Positions 1 to 5,193 of a DNA stretch of 5,373 nt are shown in pieces. The notes under the pieces were generated by a model. The model worked only from the letters and a program-made list of their open reading frames with translations, made no database searches and had not been told where the DNA came from. The DNA comes from Cyanobacteria bacterium UBA11372 (lineage in GTDB: Bacteria; Cyanobacteriota; Cyanobacteriia; Cyanobacteriales; Aerosakkonemataceae), in assembly GCA_003486675.1 (NCBI GenBank), contig DNGG01000509.1, positions 1-5,373 of the forward strand, written 5' to 3'. The number at the start of each line of letters is the position of its first letter. The first letter of the stretch is position 1. The translations under genes and the position numbers were made by a program.

Positions 1-99
1 GTCGATCCGGAAACTTACGAAGTGCGGGCAGATGGAGAGTTGTTAATTTGCGAACCTGCGACTGTTTTGCCAATGGCGCAGCGGTACTTTTTGTTTTAA
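1..99 (+). CDS. ureC: Urease subunit alpha, C-terminal end (partial)
   Basis: Codons run open from base 1 to TAA at 97-99 and give 32 residues ending in PATVLPMAQRYFLF. This matches the conserved C-terminus of UreC, the nickel-containing catalytic subunit of urease, which hydrolyses urea to ammonia and carbamate in the cytoplasm. The segment beginning VDPETYEVRADGE is also typical of UreC just before its end. The metal-binding and catalytic residues lie upstream, outside the window. In cyanobacteria ureC is often the last gene of a ureABC cluster, and no urease gene follows here, which fits. The natural stop is present, so this end is intact. Identification rests on recognising the conserved tail; the rest of the gene cannot be judged. 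Confidence 0.93.
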   Translation, partial: VDPETYEVRADGELLICEPATVLPMAQRYFLF

Positions 100-118
100 A
101 CTTGTCCTAAATTGACAG

Positions 119-303
119 AAACCCCCCCTCATATGATGTCCGTTGAATTGCCCATAATAAAAAACCTTACCCCGTTGTTGCGTAGGGACACGGCATCAGA
201 GATATCGCGGACAAACAGATAACTTTGGTCGTGCCGTGCAAGGGCTGCTAATTATGGGTAATCTTAACGACATGATATCAAGGTTTGTAGGGGTGGGTTT
301 TTC
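119..303. repeat. MITE-like imperfect palindromic element
   Basis: This gene-free stretch folds back on itself. Bases 131-158 and the reverse complement of 251-278 match at 21 of 28 positions without gaps, including the perfect pair CCCATAAT (151-158) / ATTATGGG (251-258). Outside these arms, the C-rich run at 119-130 faces the G-rich run around 288-303. Inside them, CACGGCA (189-195) pairs with TGCCGTG (232-238). I see no open frame of note. The layout of long imperfect terminal inverted repeats, small size and no coding content suits a non-autonomous miniature element or a cyanobacterial intergenic palindromic repeat. It starts 20 bases after ureC and ends at the first bases of a decayed antitoxin gene. 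The outer borders are approximate, and no target-site duplication could be defined. Confidence 0.6.
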
Positions 304-307
304 ATAA

Positions 308-578
308 ATGACGGGTAGTTCAATTCTGTTGAGCCGCTTGCTGAAAAATTCTGATCGCTTCTCCTGTATCTGTTTGCAGCGATGTTGATGTATTGGTCAC
401 GTTTGTACCAGATTCTCATTGGACTTTATTTGATATGGTTCACATGGAAGAAGAGTTAGAATCAATCTTTGGGCGGCGGGTTGATTTGGTCAGCAAACGG
501 GGAATTGAGGAAAGCCTCAACTATCTACGTCGTAAAAATATTCTTGAAAGCGCAGAAGTTATTTATGTCAACTCGTGA
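308..578 (+). pseudogene. mntA: MntA-type nucleotidyltransferase antitoxin, decayed
   Basis: From about 378 to the TGA at 576-578 one frame reads SDVDVLVTFVPDSHWTLFDM and continues to NYLRRKNILESAEVIYVNS. This is the characteristic second half of the minimal nucleotidyltransferase that partners HepT; intact members add AMP to a HepT tyrosine and so neutralise the toxin. The first half is damaged. An ATG at 308 reads MTGSSI. A second frame (328-351) reads VEPLAEKF and hits TGA at 352-354, and the same frame later reads LYLF (364-375). SDVD then follows directly in a third frame. The GS and roughly ten residues that normally separate LFG from SDxD in the GSX10DXD catalytic motif are missing, which implies a deletion of about 30 bases near 376. 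A TTG at 393 could only start a fragment without the catalytic core. The last 14 bases overlap the HepT start, as in intact modules. Confidence 0.78.
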
Positions 579-910
579 CCTTGATTACCTGCTGGATATT
601 CTGATATCTGCAAAACTAGCTTTGAGCTATGTCTCTGGTAAGACTTTTACCGAATTTGAGGCAGATACCAATGCCAAGATTCTGTAACGCGAAGACTTGA
701 AATTATTGGGAGGCGGCTAAACGACTATCTCAAGCAACTCGACTGTCACTGTCTCAAATACCTTGGAGTGACATGATTGAAATGAGAAATAGGATGATTC
801 ATCAGTATGACAAGGTGAATTTAGCTATTGTTTGGCATACAGTTCAAAACGCTTTACCGCCCTTAATTGTAGAATTGGAAAAAGTTGTTCCACCGGAAGA
901 TAGAACTTAG
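565..910 (+). pseudogene. hepT: HepT-type toxin (HEPN-domain RNase), frameshifted
   Basis: ATG at 565 opens MSTRDLDYLLDILISAKLAL, a typical HepT N-terminus, but this frame stops at TAA 685-687. The protein continues in the next frame from 669 (QCQDSVTRRLEIIG, to about 710) and in the third frame from 710 (EAAKRLSQ, IPWSDMIEMRNRMIHQYD, to VELEKVVPPEDRT and TAG at 908-910). Two single-base losses therefore separate three collinear pieces, one near 667-669 (ACC where ACCC would keep frame) and one near 708-710 (GGG where GGGG would). Joined, the pieces give a protein of about 115 residues, the normal HepT length. The HEPN motif RX4HXY survives as RNRMIHQY; its His and Arg serve RNA cleavage, and its Tyr is the residue modified by MntA. 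Both losses fall in short homopolymers, so sequencing error is a rival explanation, but the damage in the partner gene favours real decay. Confidence 0.8.
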
Positions 911-1192
911 GGGGAGCGATCGCTATCTCCCACCCTCTGGCAATCTCAGTAGTGTTTTTAGTAATTGGTTGCATTAGTTACCAAAAACATGTAGGAGAGC
1001 GCGTAAATTTGGTGGCGATCGCTAGGAACGCACAAAAGAAGCTATACAATTTTTTTTATTTAGCGGCTCCGATCTTGCGCCCGCTTTCCTGTCTCTCCAG
1101 CAGAAATACATCGGGGGAATGAGGTCAGTTAGCCAGTTTAGGTGAAAACTAATACAAAAGGTACTAGACAAAGATAAATTTTTATCAGCTTT
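911..1192. other. Intergenic region with two HIP1 octamers, no convincing gene
   Basis: This stretch of 282 bases separates the toxin remnant from the kinase gene. It holds two HIP1 octamers (916-923 and 1015-1022). A + strand frame stays open from before 913 to about 1121, with a possible GTG at 952, but the translation shows no recognisable domain, and the reverse frame that covers its right part looks like chance. The final 50 bases are A/T-rich and probably contain the kinase promoter, although I cannot identify a clear -35/-10 pair. A 14-bp near-perfect palindrome sits at 1173-1186. Confidence 0.6.
1173..1186. promoter_or_regulatory. Short A/T palindrome just upstream of the kinase start
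   Basis: GATAAATTTTTATC consists of the arms GATAAA and TTTATC around a TT centre and ends six bases before the ATG at 1193. It occupies the place of a ribosome binding site, and no Shine-Dalgarno sequence is visible there. It could be an operator, a translation-blocking hairpin or chance in A/T-rich DNA. I know of no named regulator that matches it. Confidence 0.2.
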
Positions 1193-2353
1193 ATGGCACA
1201 GCCTCTCAGCACTATGACTGGTATATTCTCGTCTCAAACCTCAAAGCCCGATCGCATCCTGGTTGTAGACGATTCACCCGATAACGTATTTCTGATTCAA
1301 GCGATTTTGGAAGAAGAAGGTTACAAAATCAGCACCGCAGCAGATGGTCGATCCGCACTGGCGCAGCTGGAGGAGGAATTACCGGATTTGGTATTGCTAG
1401 ACGTAATGATGCCGGGAATGGACGGCTACGAAGTCACCCAGCGCATCCGCGCCATGACATCGTTACCTTTTATCCCAATCCTACTAATCACCGCCTACGA
1501 TCAGCCTAGTGTAGCCCAAGGGTTAGACACGGGAGCCGATGATTTTATCCGCAAACCTGTGGAAGTAGACGAATTGCTGGCGAGGGTGAGAGCGCTGTTG
1601 CGACTTAAGCATAGCGTGGACGAACGGGATGCGATCGCACGCCAGCGAGAAGATTTTGTTTCCCGCCTCACCCACGACTTACGCACGCCGTTAATCGCCG
1701 CAGATCGGATGCTAAATTTAATGCTGCAAGGCGCTTTGGGAGAATTGTCCCCCACGATGCAGGAAGCAATTTCTACCATGACTCGTAGCAACCAAAATTT
1801 GCTGACAATGGCAAATACCTTACTCGAGGTGTATCGTTACGAAGCAGGGCGCAAAACCTTAAGCTTCTCCCCAGTTGACTTGCGAGATCTGCTCAAAGAG
1901 ATTATCGAAGAACTGTCTCCCTTAGCCAAGGATAAAAAACTGTCTCTTTCTTTGGAATTATTTGAGAACAATTCCAATCATCGAGAGCAGTTTACCGTTG
2001 CAGGCGATCGCTTGGAACTCCATCGCGTTTTCACCAACATCATCGGCAATGCAATTAAATTCACAGACACTGGTTGCATCGATGTTCGCCTTAAAAGCGC
2101 CAATAGCAGCCCTAACCCTGCTAGACGCGAGGTAACCATTGAAATTCAAGATACAGGTCCAGGCATCCCAAAAGAAGAACAAGCTTGGCTGTTTGAAAGA
2201 TTTCGCCAAGGGCGTCACAAGCATTCCGGCAGCGGTTTGGGGTTACACCTGTCCCAACGCATTGTGGAAGCCCATCAAGGAACCATTCAGGTCAAATCAG
2301 AAGTGGGTCAAGGATCTTTGTTTGTTATCTCTCTACCGGCGAAGCAATCCTGA
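1193..2353 (+). CDS. Receiver-histidine kinase hybrid (REC-HisKA-HATPase_c)
   Basis: This 386-residue signalling protein has a receiver domain first and a kinase core after it. The receiver spans about residues 20-138, with acidic pocket D26/D27, phosphoacceptor D70 (LLLDVMMPGMDG), T100 and K121 (RKP). A short helical linker leads to the HisKA domain (about 150-220), whose H box SRLTHDLRTPL gives phosphorylated His161. The ATPase domain (about 225-384) shows the N box (N282 and N286 in TNIIGNAIKF), G1 box DTGPGIP (320-326), F box LFERFRQG and G2 box GSGLGLHL (346-353). All catalytic residues look intact. No membrane segment or signal peptide is visible, so the protein should be cytoplasmic and is probably phosphorylated on its receiver by another kinase, or controls its own kinase through it. 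Its signal and target are unknown. ATG 1193 is used; ATG 1214 is an alternative that would leave both domains whole. Neither has a clear Shine-Dalgarno sequence. Confidence 0.95.
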   Translation: MAQPLSTMTGIFSSQTSKPDRILVVDDSPDNVFLIQAILEEEGYKISTAADGRSALAQLEEELPDLVLLDVMMPGMDGYEVTQRIRAMTSLPFIPILLITAYDQPSVAQGLDTGADDFIRKPVEVDELLARVRALLRLKHSVDERDAIARQREDFVSRLTHDLRTPLIAADRMLNLMLQGALGELSPTMQEAISTMTRSNQNLLTMANTLLEVYRYEAGRKTLSFSPVDLRDLLKEIIEELSPLAKDKKLSLSLELFENNSNHREQFTVAGDRLELHRVFTNIIGNAIKFTDTGCIDVRLKSANSSPNPARREVTIEIQDTGPGIPKEEQAWLFERFRQGRHKHSGSGLGLHLSQRIVEAHQGTIQVKSEVGQGSLFVISLPAKQS

Positions 2354-2374
2354 AATTCCTAACCTTTCCCGGTT

Positions 2375-2407
2375 AATGGTTCATTGTTGCCACAACAATG
2401 AACCATT
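2375..2407. terminator. Perfect 15-bp hairpin between the kinase and ALDH genes
   Basis: AATGGTTCATTGTTG (2375-2389) is followed by a three-base loop CCA and its exact reverse complement (2393-2407). The hairpin begins 22 bases after the kinase stop and ends 55 bases before the ALDH start. No T-run follows, so it is not a canonical intrinsic terminator, but cyanobacterial 3' ends often lack one. It may stop or stabilise the kinase transcript, or lie in the 5' leader of the ALDH transcript. Confidence 0.55.
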
Positions 2408-2424
2408 GGAATGCAAAAATAGTT

Positions 2425-2430
2425 TAAAAT
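2425..2430 (+). promoter_or_regulatory. Possible -10 element for the ALDH gene
   Basis: TAAAAT lies 32 bases upstream of the ATG at 2463, in A/T-rich sequence right after the hairpin. It resembles a sigma-70 type -10 box, but no -35 hexamer is found at normal spacing (TTGGAA at 2406-2411 is too close). It is a weak guess, supported mainly by position. Confidence 0.2.
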
Positions 2431-2462
2431 ACAAGAGTGAAAATCTACACTTAAAAACTCCA

Positions 2463-3839
2463 ATGCTAGTTCAATTAGAAATTAGCGAAATTATTCGTCA
2501 GCAGCGGCTGTTTTTTGCCACGGGGAAAACTAAAGATGTCTCGTTCCGCCTCGAACAGCTTCAGGTTTTAAGAAAAACAGTCAAGGACAATCAAGCGGCA
2601 ATTCTGGAAGCTTTGAAGGCCGACCTTAACAAGCCAACTTTTGAAGCCTACGCTACAGAAATTGGCGTTTTAAAAGAAATAGATTATACCATAAAACATC
2701 TGAAATCTTGGACAAAACCCAAAAAAGTAGCAAGTACGAGTGAGCAATTTCCCAGCGAGGCAGTTATTTATCCAGAACCCCTCGGCGTTGTGTTGATTAT
2801 CGCGCCTTGGAACTACCCGTTTCAGTTAACGCTCTCGCCGTTAGTGGGAGCGATCGCAGCGGGAAACTGTGCCATTTTAAAACCTTCAGAACTCGCTCCC
2901 CATACGTCTCGCGTTATCGCAGATATATTCCAAAAAAACTTTGACAGCTCCTACATCGCCGTCGTAGAAGGCGGCGTCGAAACCAGTCAAAAATTATTAA
3001 AAGAAAAGTTCGATCATATCTTTTTTACCGGCGGCACCGCAGTTGGTAAAATCATCATGGAAGCCGCCGCCAAACAACTAACCCCCGTCACCCTAGAACT
3101 AGGCGGCAAAAGTCCTTGTATTGTCGATGCCGATATAAACCTGGAACATACCGCCAGACGAATTACTTGGGGTAAATTTATTAACTCCGGTCAAACTTGC
3201 ATCGCCCCCGACTATCTTTTAGTCGATAAAACCATCAAAAAAGACTTGATAGAAAACATCAAAAACTGCCTGAAAGAATTTTACGGCGATGACCCGGAAA
3301 ACAATCCAGATTACGGCAGAATTATCAATCAAAAACAGTTTGCTCGCCTGACAGCATTCCTCAAAAATGGCGAAATTATTGTAGGTGGAAAAACCAACCC
3401 CGAAACCCTCTACATCGCTCCCACTCTGATAGATAATGTTTCCCTAGATGCGCCGCTCATGCAAGAGGAAATTTTTGGCCCCATTCTGCCCATTGTAGAG
3501 TACAATAATCTATCAGAAGCGATTGGAATTGTTAATTCCCAGCCAAAACCTTTAGCACTTTATTTATTCTCTAAAAACAAAGATTATCAAGAAAAAATTT
3601 TGCGAGAAACTTCATCGGGAGGTGTCTGTATCAACGACACGGTGATGCAAGTAGGCATACCCGATTTACCCTTTGGGGGTGTTGGTTTCAGCGGTATTGG
3701 CAGCTATCACGGCAAAGCGAGTTTTGATACCTTCTCCCACCAAAAAAGCGTGTTGAAAAAATCTTTCCTATTCGATCCAAAATGGCGATACGCGCCCTAC
3801 AAAGGTAAGCTAGATTTACTTAAAAAAATCATTGGTTAA
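2463..3839 (+). CDS. NAD(P)-dependent aldehyde dehydrogenase, ALDH3 type
   Basis: This 458-residue protein should oxidise an aldehyde to its carboxylic acid with NAD(P)+. Landmarks of the family are all present: PWNYP with oxyanion Asn117; cofactor-binding Lys140 in LKPSE; the glycine motif FTGGTAVG (188-195); general base Glu212 in ELGGKSP; catalytic Cys246 in SGQTC; EEIFGP (335-340); and Asn391. The length, the form of the FTGG motif and the tail with RYAPY (443-447) fit class 3, which includes fatty aldehyde dehydrogenases. Cyanobacterial relatives such as Synechocystis slr0091 are reported to act on long-chain aldehydes and apocarotenals, so lipid or carotenoid aldehyde clean-up is the likely role; the substrate is inferred. 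ATG 2463 fits the family start. The frame extends upstream into the kinase gene, but that extension has no ALDH similarity. No Shine-Dalgarno sequence is evident. The kinase gene lies 109 bases upstream. Confidence 0.95.
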   Translation: MLVQLEISEIIRQQRLFFATGKTKDVSFRLEQLQVLRKTVKDNQAAILEALKADLNKPTFEAYATEIGVLKEIDYTIKHLKSWTKPKKVASTSEQFPSEAVIYPEPLGVVLIIAPWNYPFQLTLSPLVGAIAAGNCAILKPSELAPHTSRVIADIFQKNFDSSYIAVVEGGVETSQKLLKEKFDHIFFTGGTAVGKIIMEAAAKQLTPVTLELGGKSPCIVDADINLEHTARRITWGKFINSGQTCIAPDYLLVDKTIKKDLIENIKNCLKEFYGDDPENNPDYGRIINQKQFARLTAFLKNGEIIVGGKTNPETLYIAPTLIDNVSLDAPLMQEEIFGPILPIVEYNNLSEAIGIVNSQPKPLALYLFSKNKDYQEKILRETSSGGVCINDTVMQVGIPDLPFGGVGFSGIGSYHGKASFDTFSHQKSVLKKSFLFDPKWRYAPYKGKLDLLKKIIG

Positions 3840-3842
3840 AAA

Positions 3843-3877
3843 ATTGCAGATTGCAGATTTTAGATTTCAGATTGGGA
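3843..3877. repeat. Heptanucleotide tandem repeat (STRR-like), left block
   Basis: Starting four bases after the ALDH stop, the heptads ATTGCAG, ATTGCAG, ATTTTAG and ATTTCAG follow one another, then a degenerate ATTGGGA. The consensus ATTNNAG resembles the short tandemly repeated repetitive (STRR) sequences of cyanobacteria. The same family appears in inverted orientation at 4074-4101. Confidence 0.75.
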
Positions 3878-3895
3878 CTTAGGCAACATCTCTAC

Positions 3896-4008
3896 ATGTA
3901 GGGTGCGTTAACCCAGTGTAACGCACCTTCTCGACCATATCTGGAGTTGCTGCGTAATATCATGTCCGCATTATGGTGCGTTACGCTGTCGAAGAGAGCA
4001 CCCTACAT
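3896..4008. repeat. Long-range inverted repeat in the ALDH/oxidoreductase spacer
   Basis: The left arm (3896-3927) begins ATGTAGGGTGC and ends GTAACGCACC. The right arm (3975-4008) begins GGTGCGTTAC and ends GCACCCTACAT, so both ends of the arms pair perfectly (11 and 10 bp) around a divergent middle. The left arm also forms its own hairpin, GGTGCGTTA (3902-3910) with TAACGCACC (3919-3927), loop of eight. Units built on GGTGCGTTA are, from general knowledge, a frequent intergenic palindrome in cyanobacterial genomes. Lying between convergent genes, the structure could end transcription from both sides, although no clear T-run follows either arm. Confidence 0.7.
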
Positions 4009-4073
4009 ATAGAATTTTCTTAAGTAGAGAAACTGGGTTGGTTTGCGATCGCAGATTGCAAATTGAATTAAAT

Positions 4074-4101
4074 CTGCAATCTCCAATCTCCAATCTAAAA
4101 T
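4074..4101. repeat. Heptanucleotide tandem repeat (STRR-like), right block
   Basis: Heptads CTGCAAT, CTCCAAT, CTCCAAT and CTAAAAT run end to end, and the last base falls in the stop codon (TCA at 4101-4103 on this strand) of the oxidoreductase gene. Read on the minus strand they are ATTTTAG, ATTGGAG, ATTGGAG and ATTGCAG, the same family as the block at 3843-3877 but inverted. A further GCAGATTGCAAATT occurs at 4051-4064. Confidence 0.75.
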
Positions 4102-4700
4102 CAAAACATGCCGCTATAGCGTTCTTCCGCCCAAGGTTCGCCTCGGCGGTGATAGCCATTGCGTTCCCAAAAGCCCAATTTTTCACTGTCTAAAAACTCT
4201 AGACCATTGAGCCATTTAGCACTTTTCCAGGCGTAAAGATGGGGAACAACTAAGCGCAAAGGACCACCATGTTCTGCGGGTAAAGGTTCGCCAAATAAAG
4301 TATGGGCAAAAAAGTTTTCTTCCCGCAAGAAGTCTGCCATAGAAATATTAGTAGTGTAGCCCCCGTAGCAATGTTCCATAATATGACTTGCTTTGGGGTC
4401 TACTTCTACGTGCTGCATAAAGTCTGTGACTTTTACCCCAGTCCACTTCACATCTAGCCGCGACCAACGGGTAACGCAGTGAAAATCTGCGGTAAACTCA
4501 TGTTGGGGCATTGCCATGAAGTCGGCGAAGGTGAAAGTCTTTGGTTGAGCCAAACCCCAGATGCGAAATTCCCAGTTTTCGATGTCGATCTTGGGAGTTT
4601 CACCATAAGTCAAGACGGGGAAGCCTTTGGTTTCATATTGACCGGGAGGGATGCGATCGCTCATTTCTGGTCCCGGCTTCTTGAAAAACTTTCCGATCAT
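4101..4700 (-). CDS. Sulfite-oxidase-like molybdopterin oxidoreductase
   Basis: This 199-residue protein consists almost entirely of one oxidoreductase molybdopterin-binding domain of the sulfite oxidase/YedY superfamily. FHCVTRWS carries Cys75, the expected thiolate ligand of molybdenum, with Arg78 close by. AEHGGPLRLVVP (about 142-153) and WKSAKW (158-163) are the cofactor-binding signatures. There is no b5 haem domain and no C-terminal dimerisation domain, so it is the short form. No Sec or Tat signal is visible, so it should be cytoplasmic, unlike exported YedY/MsrP. The natural substrate of this subgroup is not established; sulfite or an oxidised sulfur or nitrogen compound is possible. 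I chose ATG at 4700 because MIGKFFKKPG is the usual family start; GTG at 4712 would add four residues and has a weak GGAA ten bases upstream. The gene converges on the ALDH gene and lies downstream of rpmF on the same strand. Confidence 0.92.
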   Translation of the reverse strand: MIGKFFKKPGPEMSDRIPPGQYETKGFPVLTYGETPKIDIENWEFRIWGLAQPKTFTFADFMAMPQHEFTADFHCVTRWSRLDVKWTGVKVTDFMQHVEVDPKASHIMEHCYGGYTTNISMADFLREENFFAHTLFGEPLPAEHGGPLRLVVPHLYAWKSAKWLNGLEFLDSEKLGFWERNGYHRRGEPWAEERYSGMF

Positions 4701-4726
4701 ATTACCAGCCACAATAAAGTTTTCCG

Positions 4727-4768
4727 TGCTGACCCGACAGAATGCTATTTCTTCCTGTCATGTCAGCA
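4727..4768. promoter_or_regulatory. Two-tier hairpin upstream of the oxidoreductase gene
   Basis: TGCTGAC (4727-4733) pairs with GTCAGCA (4762-4768). After a symmetric two-base mismatch (CC/AT), GACAG (4736-4740) pairs with CTGTC (4755-4759), leaving a 14-base loop. The hairpin ends 26 bases before the ATG at 4700 on the minus strand. It may terminate rpmF transcription or be a leader structure of the oxidoreductase mRNA. No T-run follows it on the minus strand. Confidence 0.45.
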
Positions 4769-4775
4769 TCTCATA

Positions 4776-4790
4776 GTTACATTTTGTAAC
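4776..4790. promoter_or_regulatory. GTTAC-N5-GTAAC palindrome, possible operator
   Basis: GTTAC (4776-4780) and GTAAC (4786-4790) flank the five bases ATTTT in the spacer between rpmF and the oxidoreductase gene. The size and symmetry suit a dimeric regulator site in the oxidoreductase promoter. It does not match the NtcA consensus GTA-N8-TAC, and I cannot name a regulator. Chance is possible. Confidence 0.25.
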
Positions 4791-4854
4791 AGAATCAGCT
4801 ATCGGGCAGCGAACGGAAAAATAAACCGGGTTGGTCAAACGATGCCCCCGACTT

Positions 4855-5034
4855 CTAGGATTCTTCAGACTCGTCAGAGTCTTCCTTAGAGGGATACACG
4901 AAATTAGACCGCCCAGTCAAAATCGACTTGCCTAAGCTGAGGGCTTTCTGTGCTTGAATAGCCGCCTTATGTCTCCAGGTAGCTCTGCGCTTATCCCGTT
5001 TGGATTTAGATGTTTTCTTCTTAGGAACCGCCAT
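4855..5034 (-). CDS. rpmF: 50S ribosomal protein L32
   Basis: A 59-residue protein runs from ATG (5034-5032) to TAG (4857-4855). It begins MAVPKKKTSKSKRDKRRATW, the hallmark of L32 of cyanobacteria and plastids, and continues with RHKAAIQAQKALSLGKSILT and an acidic, serine-rich tail (EDSDESEES). L32 is a small protein of the large ribosomal subunit, near the peptidyl transferase and exit tunnel region. It contains no cysteine, so the zinc-binding CXXC pairs found in many bacterial L32 proteins are absent, as expected for cyanobacteria. The basic N-terminal part binds rRNA. No Shine-Dalgarno sequence lies at normal distance (AAAGG is more than 20 bases upstream). The next gene on the same strand, the oxidoreductase, begins about 150 bases downstream after a hairpin, so co-transcription is uncertain. 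Confidence 0.96.
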   Translation of the reverse strand: MAVPKKKTSKSKRDKRRATWRHKAAIQAQKALSLGKSILTGRSNFVYPSKEDSDESEES

Positions 5035-5064
5035 GACGATCTTGGAAAATTGGACAACCTTTCT

Positions 5065-5070
5065 ATTTTA
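5065..5070 (-). promoter_or_regulatory. Possible -10 element of rpmF
   Basis: Read on the minus strand the bases are TAAAAT, 30 bases upstream of the rpmF ATG. No good -35 hexamer is seen at 16-18 bases further upstream, so the call is tentative and rests on sequence resemblance and position. Confidence 0.25.
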
Positions 5071-5107
5071 GCTCAATGCTCCGAGTCCCGACATACCTGA
5101 AAGTGGG

Positions 5108-5152
5108 ATCGGGTAGCGATTTCTGAGGTTTCCCCCATAGTCACTACCCGAT
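5108..5152. terminator. Inverted repeat between the repeat-protein gene and rpmF
   Basis: ATCGGGTAG (5108-5116) and CTACCCGAT (5144-5152) are a perfect 9-bp inverted repeat around a 27-base loop. On the minus strand it begins 42 bases after the stop of the repeat protein and ends 74 bases before the rpmF start. No T-run follows, so it could be a non-canonical terminator of the upstream gene or part of a long rpmF leader. A nearby CCCGA (5087-5091) could compete for the same bases. Confidence 0.4.
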
Positions 5153-5193
5153 ATGAGGGAAGAAAACATTTTCAGCTTCCTTGGTGCGGAATT

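Noticed and set aside
961..981. NtcA-like site around GTAATTGG to GTTAC
   Set aside because: The spacing does not match GTA-N8-TAC, and it lies over 200 bases from the next start.
952..1121. Possible small + strand gene from GTG 952
   Set aside because: There is no start-site support, the tail is low-quality, and nothing resembles a known small protein; it is likely a chance open frame.
1022..1237. 71-codon minus-strand frame across the kinase start
   Set aside because: It overlaps the kinase N-terminus, shows no family features and has no visible start signals.
1501..2224. Two minus-strand open frames inside the kinase gene (1501-1791 and 1958-2224)
   Set aside because: They are antisense to conserved REC and kinase domain sequence and their translations are featureless.
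2139..2462. In-frame upstream extension of the ALDH frame
   Set aside because: It overlaps the end of the kinase gene in another frame, contains no ALDH similarity, and ATG 2463 matches the usual family start and length.
3971..4186. 71-codon minus-strand frame overlapping the oxidoreductase 3' end and the spacer
   Set aside because: It is in the wrong frame relative to the real gene and built largely from the repeat sequence; no protein family is visible.
4479..4889. 136-codon + strand open frame
   Set aside because: It lies opposite the well-supported oxidoreductase and rpmF genes and its translation shows no recognisable domain; it is a shadow frame.
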